Made by a program: the position numbers and the translations under genes. Source: Corallium rubrum (taxonomy: Eukaryota; Cnidaria; Anthozoa; Scleralcyonacea; Coralliidae). From it: a stretch of 64,000 bases of DNA. The notes below the pieces were generated by a model. It saw only the letters and a program-made list of their open reading frames with translations. It had not been told where the DNA came from and did no database searches. The stretch is taken from assembly GCA_964035015.1 (NCBI GenBank), contig OZ036007.1, positions 13,331,141 to 13,395,140 on the forward strand, given 5' to 3'. The first letter of the stretch is position 1, and the number at the start of each line of letters is the position of its first letter. Shown piece by piece: positions 10,531 to 55,876 of the stretch.

Positions 10531-11390
10531 CCGCCAGCTACGCAGGCTATTGGAGAATTGGATTGTGTTTTGACTTTTGTCTGTGACTTATGTGTTTAAT
10601 AGACTTTAGATCTTAGCACTGCATGCGGCATGCGTATGTATATGATTGCAGCTTCACCTATACTATATATAGCACTGTGATTTTGCAGTAGCCCGATTGA
10701 ACGCCTGACCAGGCGTCTTGTTTACTTGATAGTTGATCGAGTTGCGAATTTCCGGGCCAGCCCGCTCCATGTAATACCCCCTAATAAACAAATTAGAACA
10801 ATGGTGCTGTGCAACAGTAAATATAGTGATTGACGTCTTATAAACATTCAATACTGCCAAACAGTAAACCCAATCCAAAATTACTGAAAGAATATAATGA
10901 ACAAAAACAATATGAAAAATATTATATTCCAATCTTAAAGGTGATGAACTGTCGAGATTTTAGATAACCAATAAACTGTCATCTCCGGCCTAAGCCCTTT
11001 ATCGCCTTATTTTTTAATTTTGATATAGGAGCTTTATTTGTTAAAGGGGTTATTTGTTATCTCTAACATTTCGGTGGTTTACCACACTTAAGCTATTTTA
11101 AAACATTGTAAACACTGCCTACGCATACAGCAATCTATTCTATAATAATGTTGTTTAGCGATAAGAGAGGAAAGTGATGTTTAGCTGATGTTTCAATGCG
11201 CATTTTACTCAGATGAAGGGCTCCGCTCAATACGTCAGTATTTCGTTACCAAAAATCTACCCGGCACTCTACTTCTTGAGCTACACCAGCCTAAATAAAG
11301 GCATGGTTTGAACGTAGGATTAGTACATGTTTGTGAAAATGATCGTCTAGGTTAGCGTAGCCTTGAGAAAGACTGTTGTTGATGTTAACA
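10531..11390. other. No gene seen
   Basis: Unique-looking AT-rich sequence. Near 11205-11250 is a degenerate copy of the hammerhead-like GATGAAGGGCTCCGCT motif also found at 25158-25197. No coding region is supported. Confidence 0.4.
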
Positions 11391-12215
11391 AATGATTAAC
11401 ATCCTGCTTGGGTCGGCCAAAAAACGGTCCCGTTTTTATTTTACTCTAATGCTAGACGATTTTAGTTGTCGAAGGGGGAACCCTCAGATATCTTATAAGT
11501 AGAAATTGGGTTAACAAGTGATTAACCCATTTCTGCCTGAGCTGGCCAAAAACGACCCCTTTCTTATTTTCACTGTCTATAATGCCAGACGATTTTATTC
11601 GCGTCAAAGGTCAAAGGGAGATTAAAACAATAAAGTCTAAAAAATGATAAAATATCAAAACTGTCGTCGAAACAGAATTAGAAAAATGCATTGTTTGGAA
11701 CAACAAGCTGAACAACACAGTGTGAAAGACTCTGATAACACGGCTATATATTATATGTTTGTGAAAATTGATCGTTTGGGTTACTGCAGTCTTGAGAAGA
11801 CTTAGTGTTGTTGACTCAGAAGATGATATGACCGTGAAGCCGCCGCTGAGGCCGTCGAAACGTCAGTCACTAACCCGTTGCTGCCTATAGGATGTCCGGA
11901 GCGTTCTTCCTTCCACGAGTAGAAATTGTCTGGCGTTAAACAGTCGAGAGCGGTAAAGCAATAAAAGGGCTATTTTTGTCCTGCTCACGAGGCAGTGGCC
12001 TGCTTCTAACAAGTGTTGACCCAATGCTGCCTTATAGCTTATCTGAGGATAGACATGATATAAGTTGTAAATATACATGTAGTGCATGTGGTACGTTTGA
12101 GGATTATTTCTTGCTGAGGATTCTCTCTTTGACGAGTAAGATCATCTGGTATTAGACAGAATAAAACAATAAAGGAACCATTTTTGGCCAGCTCAGACAA
12201 GAGTGGGTTAAGCTA
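11391..12215. repeat. Degenerate tandem/dispersed repeat, GCCAGACGATTTTACTC family
   Basis: Several diverged units contain TTAACCCATT..TGCC, GAGCTGGCCAAAAA, TTATTTTACTCTGTCT and GCCAGACGATTTT, in both orientations. The same family forms another array at 25340-25995, with single units near 18536, 45755 and 52800. Unit length is about 130-200 bp. Function unknown. Confidence 0.65.
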
Positions 12216-12594
12216 AAGGCTTTGGTGGTTGGCGTAGTCAGATATCTTTTCTATTCATAGCAGTTATATACGTGACCTCATTTGAACTCGTGCACTTCAC
12301 TATCAAACAATTCTGCATTCAAACAACAATAAACAACACTGTTATAGAACATTGTTGTTCAAGTTATTTTTGGATATAAATATTTTTAAACCTATCAGTA
12401 CTTTTGTGTTATCGATACTAAGGATCAGTTCGTGCCATTTTTAAACGCGTACGCTAGTCAACATTTCAACATTCTATTCTTGGTCGATAGGACAGGATGT
12501 TTTTGGCTCAATTAGCGACTCAGATTCAAATCTAAAATAGAAAGTGCATGTTGTTCTTGGAATCTCGCAACCTAACGCTATCCGAATCTACTAG

Positions 12595-13490
12595 ACAAGT
12601 GTGTTTACCGCCTAGCTCATACCTATTACCTACCTACTAGCGTGTTTAATGCCTAGCTTATACACTAACCTGCCCACTGGCGTGTTTACTTACCCACTAG
12701 TGTGCATGTTGACCTGACCCGCTATTGTTACCCTGGTCCTAGAGGTTTTTGCTAGTTATACGAGGGAGAAAACGTCTGGAACCAACTGTCTGGCTTATAC
12801 ACTAACCTAACCCTAGTGTTAAAAACAATCGAAATATAGTAAGGTTAGATATACTGCCGAAACAGAGAACGTAGAAGTCTAACGTTTCGAGTGAAGTCCC
12901 TTTACGTTTCTCTCTGACGAAAGGCCTTCGCTTCGATTGTTGTATCAACACGGCCTATGCAGCACGCTACTTTTATTCCACTAGTGTTACGCTGGTCTTA
13001 GAGGTTTTCGCTACTTACATACGAGAGAGAAAACGTCTGGAACCAGGGTACACTATAGTGTGTTTACTGTGTGTTATACTACTAGTGTGTGTACTGCCTA
13101 GTTTATACACTAACTAACCTGGCCCACTAGTGTGTTTACTGTCTAGCTTATACACTAACCTGCACTAGCATGTTTACTGTCTAGCTTATACACGGCTAAC
13201 CTGCACTAGCACACTCCAAAACCTCCAATTCTTGTGAAGATAATTTTTCTTGTTTGGAGATTTTATTTCTTCTTTTGAGATATTTAATCTTGTTTTAAGA
13301 CAGAATATTTTGTCAAGAAAACTCAGTAAGATTATTATCTTGCAGACGGGACAAGAAAATCTTAAAACAAGTATTACTTTCTTAAAACAAGTTGTTTTTT
13401 TATTTCCGGTGCATGTTTACTCTCTGCTTATACACTAACCTGCACTAGCATGTTTACTGCCTACACTAATCTGACCCACTTATACGCTAA
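12595..13490. repeat. Minisatellite, TGTTTACTGCCTAGCTTATACACTAACC unit
   Basis: Diverged units of about 40-45 bp carrying ACTAGTGTGTTTACTG, CTAGCTTATACACTAACCTG and similar words repeat through the region. They are interrupted by a PLE-tail inverted repeat (12826-12950) and other sequence (13215-13410). Confidence 0.7.
12826..12950. mobile_element. PLE-type tail, imperfect inverted pair
   Basis: The left arm has CGAAATATAGTAAGG, then GCCGAAACAGAGAACG, then TCTAACGTTTCGAG. The right arm has CTCTGACGAAAGGCCTTCG. The same sequence is a longer inverted pair at 30331-30512. It also follows a PLE coding end at 60690-61150, which identifies the family. Confidence 0.6.
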
Positions 13491-13532
13491 CCTGACAAGT
13501 GTCTCGCGAAGATATTGAAGACTGACTGGAAT

Positions 13533-13820
13533 CATAGTCAATCGAGATATGATCTGGAAACTCTTTGGTCTAACTTTTTGTTCGCCTTTATGCATTTTTG
13601 TGCACGGTGCACGGTCACTGAACACATTGTATTTTAGTATAATGAACGAATTATTCAATAGCAACGTTTCAGTTCAATCACTCAACCGTGCTATTTAAAT
13701 ATTAATAAAGCTAAAACAAAGGATGTGCACGGTGTAAGGTACGGTTCAACATAAAATCACAGCTCATTATAGGCGCTTTGAAGTTTGCCGAGTTTCCAGA
13801 CCATATCTCGATTGACCATG
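13533..13820. mobile_element. MITE copy 1 with 7-bp target duplication
   Basis: 288 bp with ~31-bp terminal inverted repeats beginning CATAGTCAATCGAGATAT. CTGGAAT is duplicated directly outside each end (13526-13532 and 13821-13827). Further copies lie at 17485 and 22776. A 7-bp duplication and CA...TG termini would fit the P superfamily; this is an inference. Confidence 0.85.
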
Positions 13821-13827
13821 CTGGAAT

Positions 13828-15057
13828 TTGACGACATATTTTGCAAAGCTTGCGAAAAAAGTTGAAAGGGTCCTTTTAACACATTCATTTTCGCCAGCAT
13901 CAATGTGATTGTCGTTAATTGTCAACACAAGGATTTCCACCCAATAATGTCAAAAATCAATCTAGAAAAACCGACGTTTTTATTTAGCCGTGACTTAATA
14001 ACAAAAATGAAGTCCGTTAATGACACTTTATGTTAACGGTACATTGGTTGAAAATATTTTCTAATTATTCTTGAGGGCTGAAACGTATTTCCACTTTTTG
14101 CCTATTTTTCACGTAATATAATTATCATACACGATACATGCATGTTCAAACACATGCAGTGGTGCTGGAAATGATGGTGCGAAAACGAGCCTACATTTTG
14201 GAGAAAGAATTTATAGAAATCTGAAGGTTATGAAACGTCATATTAAAATACTCAAATCAAATATTTAAATTATTGTGTTACTGTAATTAAATATGTTCTG
14301 TGTTCAGAAATATCTTGCTGTAACTTCAGTGATCATATGACAGGCCACTCACTCGACTATGGAACAACTATACCAGGTTTAAGGTGCCTATGAAATGAAA
14401 TTTTTTATTTAAAAAATGATATTATTTTACATATAAAATACGTGCAAGGGGCCTGGGTACAACAGTGTTACCTTGACAACAAAATTGGTGATATTATCAA
14501 GTGTGTTTCATCTTGCACTATATATGTGCAAAGGTTCATTTGATTCTGACACATAGTAACTGAGCTATAGTTCATTTAAACATTCACCAAATTAACATGC
14601 AAACCACATGATGTCACAATTTGTGCTGAATCAGCAATTTGTTTGTGCCATATTTTTTCTTCATTTTGACATCTTTAAATCTTTATAACTCTGGAACTAT
14701 AAAAGATATCAAGGAACGGTAAACCGCATATTGTCCTACTTTTTGATGCTCGTTCAGATGAAGCAATAAAAATTTTCATTTTATAGTTTCCGAGTGTTTG
14801 ATATAGCATCTCAAACAAATCAATATTTTAATAGAGAAAGTCTGGTTAAAAGTTTTCTTAATTTATGTAATTTCTTCCAATTCGATATATGGTACCAATT
14901 TCCGTGGCTTCTTTTAAATGCTTCAATTAACTTGTCCTAAAATTGCACAAAATCTAACAATAACGGTTTTCTATTATATAAATACATAAAAGTTCGCTTT
15001 ATGTACAGCTTTATTTCGAAGTTTGCAGCTCAGAATCTCAACATAAGACAATTGACG
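13828..15057. other. AT-rich region, one TTAA-type MITE end, no gene
   Basis: At 14379 TTAA is followed by GGTGCCTATGAAATGAAA, one end of the TTAA MITE family; no matching opposite end is evident. The rest is AT-rich without coding signal. Confidence 0.45.
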
Positions 15058-15061
15058 TTAA

Positions 15062-15752
15062 AGCGTCTATGAAACGAAAATTAAGTTTGTCTTAAATTTG
15101 AAAGAACACTTAAAATGATAGAGTAACATATTTTGCAGTTTTTCGTTTCCTTGCTTCGTTCTTGAGATATTTCAGTTTGTTTGATGTAAATGTCGCATGT
15201 TGCCACGTCACACGTGCATAACGAGTTATTGGAAACGGTTATATATCTTTGCTATTGTCAAATATAATCACTTGAAAATCTACCTGTTTACTTTTCTGGG
15301 CGAACCATGCCACGCACATGCTTCCCTCGAATTATTTTGGTTTGATAATAGGAAAGATATATAACTTTTTTCAACAACTCATTTATTTATTTATTTATTT
15401 ATTAAGCTTCGCCAGAACATTTAACAAGTACATACACAAAAACAATAAGTACATAAATATATACATACAAATTGGCTGGGATACCACAACAGCTTTCGCC
15501 AATTACTGTGGACCCTTGGTCAAGAGTTTTAAAAGTTGTGAGAGTTCTAAAGGTTCTAAAAGCAGCAAAATATATGAACAAGACCACGAGCAACATTACA
15601 CTATGCACATGTGACGTTAAAATGTTTAATTTGCATATCAAACAAACTGAAATATCTCAAGAACGAAGCAAGGAAACGAAAAACTTCAAAAGATGTTATC
15701 ATTTTAAGTGTTCTTTCAAATAAGATGAAAATAGCGTGACATAGCCGCTTCA
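15062..15752. mobile_element. TTAA-family palindromic MITE with internal insertion
   Basis: The left arm starts after TTAA at 15058 (GCGTCTATGAAACGAAAATT). The right arm ends near 15752 with matching TTTCAAATAAGA and ATAGCCGCTT. The palindrome is interrupted at about 15380-15600 by unrelated sequence beginning with a short TTTA run. Confidence 0.65.
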
Positions 15753-15759
15753 AGGTCTC

Positions 15760-16397
15760 TATTTTTGTTCAGTAAGGCGTTAGGTCGGGCCGGACATTCA
15801 GGCAATGTGGCGTTCGACCTCGATTGGTTCGACCTTGGCTTTTTGCGTTGGCATGGTCCACTCGCGCTGAGAATCCACTTGAGTGTGTGCGTTTTAGTGA
15901 CACAACTATTCGGAAACGAAGTGATTGCATTAATCTATAGCTGTCTTGGTATTCAGAAATGGAGAAACTCCAGACGTACTTAACGAACTTATAAAACACA
16001 ATCCGAAGGCCTTGGCTTTTAACGAACTTAGTTTAGCACTTTTTTAATGGTATACTTGTGTCCCATTAGGAGATCATCGTTGATTAATTTACGTGTTTGT
16101 ATAGACTGAATGTCAACATTGCATTTTAAGGGATCAGGGATTGGGACTCTAGTCTTTAATTCGTTAAATTCTATTACTAAAAGCTCGCTGTTTAGAACTT
16201 CAAATGTGCCGATGGTATATCGACACAGGATCCTGAGCAATTATCGTGTTTGACTTTAGACCGAACTTAATTGGCCCAGTAAATAAACTATAAATCCCAA
16301 GCCCTCTTAATGATTAAGATTATTTTTATTGCTTTCTCAGTTCGGCAGGCGCTGAATACATAGCCTCAGGTTAACTTGAACTTTTCAAGGGTAGCCG
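15760..16397. other. No gene seen
   Basis: Short open frames occur, for example 15765-15983, but none has a recognisable domain or splice context. Confidence 0.4.
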
Positions 16398-16406
16398 TTC
16401 ACACTA

Positions 16407-16927
16407 TACCCTGGGTGCCAGAGGCTCTGAGTTTGTGTTTGGGAGAGGGAGAGCCTCTGGTCTCGCGAGCTTCAAATCTCACTTTGGCGAGTTACTTCCT
16501 GTTGATTATTCTCACAATTGAGTGAAATTTGAAACGCACGTTGCGATTGTTCAAAGTCCTCGACAGGCAGCAAAGCATACTTCGTTTATGGATTTTATCA
16601 CAATTCTAACTCACTGTGGAAAGAATAATTATCGGACTTCCTCTGTTCACAAAAACTAGACTTTCGCTTTGTTATTTCAGTGAGCTGAAACGGCAATCCG
16701 AGACTCCGAGGTGTATGGTTTAAGTTTTTAATATTTTTAATTACTCACGGTCACGTGTGACTTGCTTTGATTAACCAATAGTAACGCCACAGTAACGCTT
16801 TCAGAAATTTAGGCCAATCAAAAACCGAGTTCAGATATTGAACTCGCCAAAGTGAGATTTGAAGCTCGCGAGACCAGAGGCTCTCCCTCTCCCAAACACA
16901 AACTCAGAGCCTCTGGCACCCAGGGTA
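16407..16927. mobile_element. MULE-like MITE, 87-bp perfect inverted repeats, 9-bp target duplication
   Basis: The left terminus (16407-16493) and right terminus (16841-16927) are perfect reverse complements, starting TACCCTGGGTGCCAGAGG. TTCACACTA flanks both ends (16398-16406 and 16928-16936). Each terminus contains its own small palindrome (CCAGAGGCTCT...AGAGCCTCTGG). Long inverted repeats with a 9-bp duplication point to the Mutator superfamily. The interior has no transposase. Confidence 0.88.
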
Positions 16928-17179
16928 TTCACACTATTAGAATGATAAAATTTAGATCGAGCCGAAATTAATCTCAAGTCCAAAGCGAGTGCGCGTTCAC
17001 ATTAAAGTCTAGAGCAGAAAGTAATGAGTTGCATTGACGATCTAACTTTGTTTTCTAAAAAATAGGGTGTTGCATGCGTAGGCAATGTTTTGGTAGAGCA
17101 AAGTGGAAAGATGATAAACTGCCGAGAATAGTTTTAATAACGAAATACTGACGGAACCCCTAGCGAACAAATACCTACA

Positions 17180-17390
17180 GCATTAATATGCATTATCATC
17201 ATCGTAAGCATTATCATCATCGTCGTCTTTATGAATATCATCATGATCATCATCAACATCGTCATCATCATCACCATCGCCGTCAACATCATTATCTTTA
17301 TTATCATTATCATCACCATCCTTAACATTGTTATCATTAAGATCATCATTGTCGTCATCATCATCGTTGTCGTCGTCGTCGTCGTCGTCG

Positions 17391-17437
<47 letters not shown>

Positions 17438-17455
17438 GTCATCATCATCCTTTCC
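17180..17455. repeat. (ATC)n / (GTC)n microsatellite, left array
   Basis: Interrupted ATC, GTC and ATT triplets resolve into a pure ATC run at 17390-17440. The array lies directly left of MITE copy 2. Confidence 0.9.
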
Positions 17456-17484
17456 CCATTTCCTCCTGGCCTCCTCCTCGTCAC

Positions 17485-17690
17485 CATAGTCAATCGAGAT
17501 ATGGTCTGGAAACTTCCTTTATGCATTGTTTGCACAGTCACTGAACACATTGTAATTTAGTATAATGAACGAATTGTCCAATAGAACAAAGGATGTGCAT
17601 GGTGTAAGGTATGGTTCAACATAAAATCACAGCTCATTATAGGCGCTTTGAAGTTTGCCGAGTTTCCAGACCATATCTCGATTGACTATA
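17485..17690. mobile_element. MITE copy 2 (internally shortened) inside (ATC)n
   Basis: The termini and interior match the MITEs at 13533 and 22776, but it is about 85 bp shorter and the right end is degraded (CTATA for CTATG). ATC-type microsatellites lie on both sides. Confidence 0.8.
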
Positions 17691-17699
17691 TATGTTCTC

Positions 17700-17805
17700 A
17701 CCATTATCATCCTTTTCGTTCTCCTCTTGATCATTATCTCTTTCATCCTCTTTCTCCTCTTCTTTCTTTTCCTCTTCTTCCTCTTCGTCCTCCTCCTCCT
17801 CCTCG

Positions 17806-17882
<77 letters not shown>

Positions 17883-17900
17883 GTCATCATCATCATCATG
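17700..17900. repeat. (TTC)/(TCC)/(ATC)n microsatellite, right array
   Basis: A pyrimidine-rich lead-in (17700-17800) passes into a long pure ATC run (about 17805-17898). Confidence 0.9.
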
Positions 17901-17924
17901 TTGTTACTCCAGCGAGGGAACTGC

Positions 17925-18145
17925 TGCCATTGTACTGAATTTTCTCCAGCCACATCCCAAAAGCCTTTCTCTCTATTATCAGTTTCCGAAGTATTATCAA
18001 CATAATTCTCCTTTTTTCATATATTCCAGATATCTTGGTCTTATCTTAGCTCGCTTCACTTCTGGTGAATAGGAGACCGATTTGCTGGTGCGCGGAATTT
18101 TCTATCCGACAAACATGTCCAATCCAACGTAGGTTTTTGTCATAA
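17925..18145 (-). pseudogene. Non-LTR retrotransposon C-terminal remnant
   Basis: Read on the minus strand from about 18142, the sequence encodes LRWIGHVCRIENSAHQ. This is close to the RW(L/I)GHVLRM motif near the C-terminus of LINE-type polyproteins. An in-frame stop follows after about 25 codons. Only a short decayed fragment is seen, so the family is uncertain. Confidence 0.45.
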
Positions 18146-18754
18146 TCGTGTTTTTCTATAGAATCTATTTTGGAGTGATTTTCCCGTCCGTGCATATATA
18201 TAATCGATTTGGCTTTTTACCTCGCGAAGAATATGGTGAAAATTCGCTGACTGTCGCCGATTAGGTGTTTCCGTTAACTGTCGTCGCTTCGGAGACTGTT
18301 GTAATTGTTGTCAGTAGAGGTTCGCCGATTGACTAAACATAACATGTAGGTATATTGTAACTTTGCACATGTATATACTTGCAAAATTCAGTTTCAAATC
18401 TTTTTTATCCTAAACAGCTAAAGACATTCTCTTTTGGAAATATAAATTCTTAATTAGAATTAATTATTTTAATTTGTTTTTCTCCGATAATGTTCTCGAC
18501 TAATGTAGAAAATTTTCGTCGGTGGTTTTTTTTGTGACGAGTAAAATCGTCTGGTGTTAGCCAGAGTGAAATACATAATACTTGAGATACGGATGCCACT
18601 TAGAAAGAAAAAGACGAGGCTTCTTTATTGGAATTATCTGGAAAATTGGCAATTTGATATAGATTGATATTTTCTGATAACTAAAGCATGTAGGAATTTT
18701 GAAATGTTTATTTCTTTTAATTGCAAAAAAATCCAGATCCGAAACGTACGGTCT

Positions 18755-19165
18755 CAACGTAACATAACGTCTCACAACGTAACGTAAGATTTTAACAACG
18801 TAACGTAAGTTCTCGCAACGTAACGCCAGGTTTATCAACGCAACGTATAAGGTCTCGTAACATAAGGTCTTGTAAGGTTTCACAACGTAACAGGAGGCCT
18901 TACAACGTAACGTAAGGTCTCACAATGTAACACAAGGTCTTACAACGTAATATAAGGTTTTGTAAGGTTTCACAACGTAACATAAGGTCTCACAACGTAA
19001 CGTAAGATTTTACAACGTAACGTAAGGTCCCGCAACGTAACGCCAGGTTTATCAAGGTCTTACGACGTAACGTAAGGTCTCACAACGTAACATAAGGTTT
19101 TGTAAGATTTCACGACGTAACAGGAGGTATTACAACGTAACGTAAGGTCTCAGGTCTCATAAGGT
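18755..19165. repeat. CAACGTAACGTAAGGTCT minisatellite
   Basis: About twenty units of an 18-19 bp motif (CAACGTAACGTAAGGTCT and variants with ATAAGGTTTTGTAAGG) are arrayed head to tail. Each carries one or two ACGT words, unlike the CpG-poor flanks. Confidence 0.85.
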
Positions 19166-19170
19166 CTCAT

Positions 19171-19482
19171 TCTTGAGATATTTTAGTTTGTTTGATATGC
19201 AAATTAAACATTTTGACGTCACCCGTGCATAATGAGCTATCGGAGAAGGTTAGATATCTTTTCTATTATCAAACCAAATTAATTTGAATGAAGCATGTGG
19301 ATGTGTTTCGCCCACAACACTAAACATGTAGATTTTCAAGTGATTGTAGCAAAGCAATGTAACTTTTTCGATAACTCATTATGCACGTGTGACGTCAAAA
19401 CGTTTAATTTGCATATCAAACAAACTAAAATATCTCAAGAACGAAGCAAAGAAACGAAAAACTGCAAAATATGTTACTCTAC
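19171..19482. mobile_element. TTAA-family palindromic MITE, partial
   Basis: The inverted arms TTCTTGAGATATTTTAGTTTG (19171) and CAAACTAAAATATCTCAAGAA (19421) and the AATTTGCATATCAAAC motif match the elements at 15062 and 52880. The extreme termini are missing. Confidence 0.65.
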
Positions 19483-19489
19483 CATTCTA

Positions 19490-20860
19490 GTAGTGACGGA
19501 GTTTTGATTTTGGTTTTAATAACTTTATTGCCTATAGCAACTGGTGGTCAAACAGGGCGAAATGCCCCAATTGAACATGACTACCATGATGTAGGTGTTG
19601 AATTTACGGAGGGAGGAAAACCGGAGAACCCGGCGAAAATCCCTCGAAGCACAGGAGTATTCTTTGCAACAACGGGAGATTTTAAAGAGTTTCCACAAAG
19701 AGAATTTGTTCGATTTCTTCAGATGTTCTGCAGAGATGATAGATATTTATTTATTAAATATACCACCAATTATCGATAATTCCAAAATCTTTTACGTTGA
19801 CGGCCATTCACGCCTGTGCGTTTACTTCATGCTCTTTTCTGTCGATTTACAATTTTTCATTAGAGTCAAATATCGAAAACCCCCATTAGCCGCTTTGTAT
19901 CAGGACTCCCAGGAAGGAATCGAGTTAAAAAAATAACAAAACCCACTTTGAGTTAAATGTTGTCAAAGGCGATCACGACATCCGCGTCTGGAGGAATCGT
20001 CGAAAAATCGTTGATTCATTAAAACCGAAAATCATTAGCATATTCTTGTCGCAAATTTTCTAAGCTTTAATTTGATGTTGGGGTTAAGGTATCTGCGATG
20101 TAATGCGGACGCGCTACGTCCTTCAGTCACCCCTGCATGAAAATATAGACGCTGTAACCTTAAGCCTTGGGGAATCACGAGTTTGGCGAACAAGCTATCG
20201 ATAGAAAAAGTCGACCTTCCTAGTTTTAAGTCTGCGTTCATAATTACACGCTGGGGTATTTCTTATAAAGCCGAGATATCGTTTCATCGTCGTCTTTTGT
20301 CAGTCACAATTTCAAATATGTCAAGCGTCTGCCGAAAGATACCTGTATGATTAAAAAAAGTTACACCGAATTTTCGAGACGAGTGCCTACTCAAGGGTTC
20401 TGGTTATGATTGAAGAAATGTGTAACATTTCTATAGCGCATTTATAAGTCCTAAGTTTTACCTTTCTACCATTCGTAAATTTCTGTAAGTTTTCCCGAAT
20501 TTTCTATTGAAAATCACAGTTGACAGCCAGATCGAGTTTTTTTTGGGCATGATTTCAAACGGAAAAATGACAAACGAATTCGATGGCAGTTCGAGACGCC
20601 GTGCAGTACATTATCGAAAAAATGTTAAGGACTTTCGATAAGCGAGCTTTTTTTTTTTGTTTTTGAGGAAACCAACAAGTTTGCGTTTCATCACGTTTCC
20701 GTGTTTGTGACATATTCTGTTGGACTTTCGGACTTAAAAATAGCAAATTCCATGTTTGGTTTAACTTTAAGTGTTTTCAAGGCGATCAAGTCCCACGCGT
20801 ACTATTAAAAGGAATTCACCTTGATGGGGTCTAACTGAATAGCGCGTGGTTGGCTGCATT
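19490..20860. other. Intergenic region upstream of the M13 gene
   Basis: No supported gene. 19600-19650 carries GGAGGAAAACCGGAGAACCC, which recurs in similar form at 36585-36625 (GGGAAACCGGAGAACCTGG); it looks like a dispersed repeat fragment. The remainder appears unique. Confidence 0.4.
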
Positions 20861-20867
20861 GCCCGCG

Positions 20868-20907
20868 TATAAAAACTCCGTGTAATAGAGCCGGCTTTAG
20901 TCAGTGT
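20868..20907 (+). promoter_or_regulatory. Predicted core promoter of the M13 peptidase gene
   Basis: TATAAAAA at 20868-20875 is followed about 33 bp downstream by TCAGTG (20901-20906), a good initiator match. Transcription from about 20903 would give a ~215-nt leader with no upstream ATG before the start codon at 21118. Confidence 0.55.
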
Positions 20908-21117
20908 CACTCAGTTTGGTCAACACATTTCGAACCACGGTGAAGGGTTCACTCTTGTTTGAAGGGTTTTAACCCGTGCGCGCGCCCGTCTTTCATCGAA
21001 CGACAACTGCTTGGCTGTGTTGCTTGGATCAATCAGTGTTCGAGCGTTCAGAAAGAGAGTAAGAAACGCCTTCGTCTGCAGAGGACACGAGAGCTCCTTG
21101 GTTTTCAAGCAAGAAGA

Positions 21118-54494
<33,377 letters not shown>

Positions 54495-55715
54495 TTGCTA
54501 GGTGCATAGAAGAGGGGTCGTAAGGTGTGGCATCTGCCCTCTCGCTTTTGATCTCCTGTGGAAAATATAAGGTGTTGGAAAATATAAGGTGTTGGAAAAG
54601 GAGTGTGTTCGACTAAAAGCGGTTTACTACCAACGAGAGCGTCGCTGGCCTGTCTGTATCATGTGGCTGTGCCGGTTTATCAGAAAAGATTTGACCCTTT
54701 AGTACCAGACCATGGAAAAACTGTCCTTTAAACCCGTTCTTTTAATCAGCATGGATATTATGATTTGAAATTTTATGACCACTACAAAATGGGCCAGCTT
54801 TTTTTGTTCTTTCAAACGTCGTTGCTTCGTGCGTGGAAGTAGCCCTGTTTACCGAGATCCCGTCTTCCCATCAAATCCGTTGTAAAATATGTTTGGTTTA
54901 TAGACAGGAGGGTTAGCCTTCCCAGGCCAGATCTCGCTATTGACCATCTAAGGTGGCGTTCAGACTGAGTGCCCAGTGCCCGGGAACGGGCACTAAATGC
55001 ACTGGTGTTCAGACAAGTTCCCAAACCCTGGATGCTTTTGGTGCTTCTTGGCGCCAAAATGTATTTTGTTGATGTGTTTCCACTGTTTGTTCTTATTAAC
55101 AATGTATGTTGGCTTAGTTTGTGTACGTTGTTTTGGTTAAAAGTGCTGGGCACCGTAAAAATCCTGTCCAAACTAGTGCCCGAGCTTGGGCTAAGATCTC
55201 GCTTAGGGGATGAAGGTTTTTCAATTAAACTACGCTCAATAGGAGAGCTTGAAGTTTTCCATGTAAATGACATTTATGCAAGAGGGCTGGCTCTCTTAGG
55301 AGGGCGGAAAAGAGTTATTTCATTATACGCGTAACCATGAACAGCTTGTCCTCCTCGAGGGCTGGACAATTTCCTTGTAAATCCTCTTAATAGGGCTACC
55401 CCCCTAGGAGGCCTGGCCCTCTCCATATAAACACTTCCCTCGAAGGAGCTACAATAGTTGATAACTTTATGTACAATAATTTTCTTGAATGTTGGCACGG
55501 TGACAAATTCTGATGGTAATAGAGAATTTGTGGTAACATCAATGCTACCATCACATCAATGCTACCATCGTCATATAAACAAAACAACTAAACAACCAGA
55601 CTCACGCAGGGACACGATGCCTTAGTTACGCGCACTTGCATTAAACGTGGTGTTATCACAAAGTCTTGCTTACTACAAGTTCTTGTGCAGTTTTTGATTC
55701 AGTCTATTTGTATAG
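54495..55715. other. Region downstream of the M13 gene, no further gene supported
   Basis: Presumed 3' untranslated and intergenic sequence; I could not fix a poly(A) site. At 55285-55435 short inverted GAGGGCTGG / CCAGCCCTC-like blocks occur. Reading frames at 54812-55334 lack recognisable domains. Confidence 0.4.
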
Positions 55716-55718
55716 GTA

Positions 55719-55876
55719 ATAGCATGGTTTTGAGTGCAATTTGGAAAAAACATGCACAAGTGAGTTTTTTCAGACTACCAAAATTGCACGAGTCCGAAGG
55801 ACGAGTGCTATTTGAGGTCTTTGAAAAACTCACGAGTGCGTGCTTTTTTTTCCAAATTGCACGAGAAATCATGCTA
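55719..55876. mobile_element. Palindromic MITE (GTGCAATTTGG arms)
   Basis: Left arm TAGCATGGTTTTGAGTGCAA... and right arm ...AAATTGCACGAGAAATCATGCTA, about 52 bp each. A related GTGCAATTTT..CTGATTGGCTGAG block follows inverted near 56065-56100. Confidence 0.65.

Noticed and set aside
15765-15999. Overlapping 72- and 76-codon frames on both strands
   Set aside because: No domain, no splice context, and similar length is expected by chance.
20959-21117. N-terminal extension of M13 exon 1 upstream of 21118
   Set aside because: The open frame begins with TTG, not ATG; no upstream ATG exists in the leader, so it is treated as 5' untranslated.
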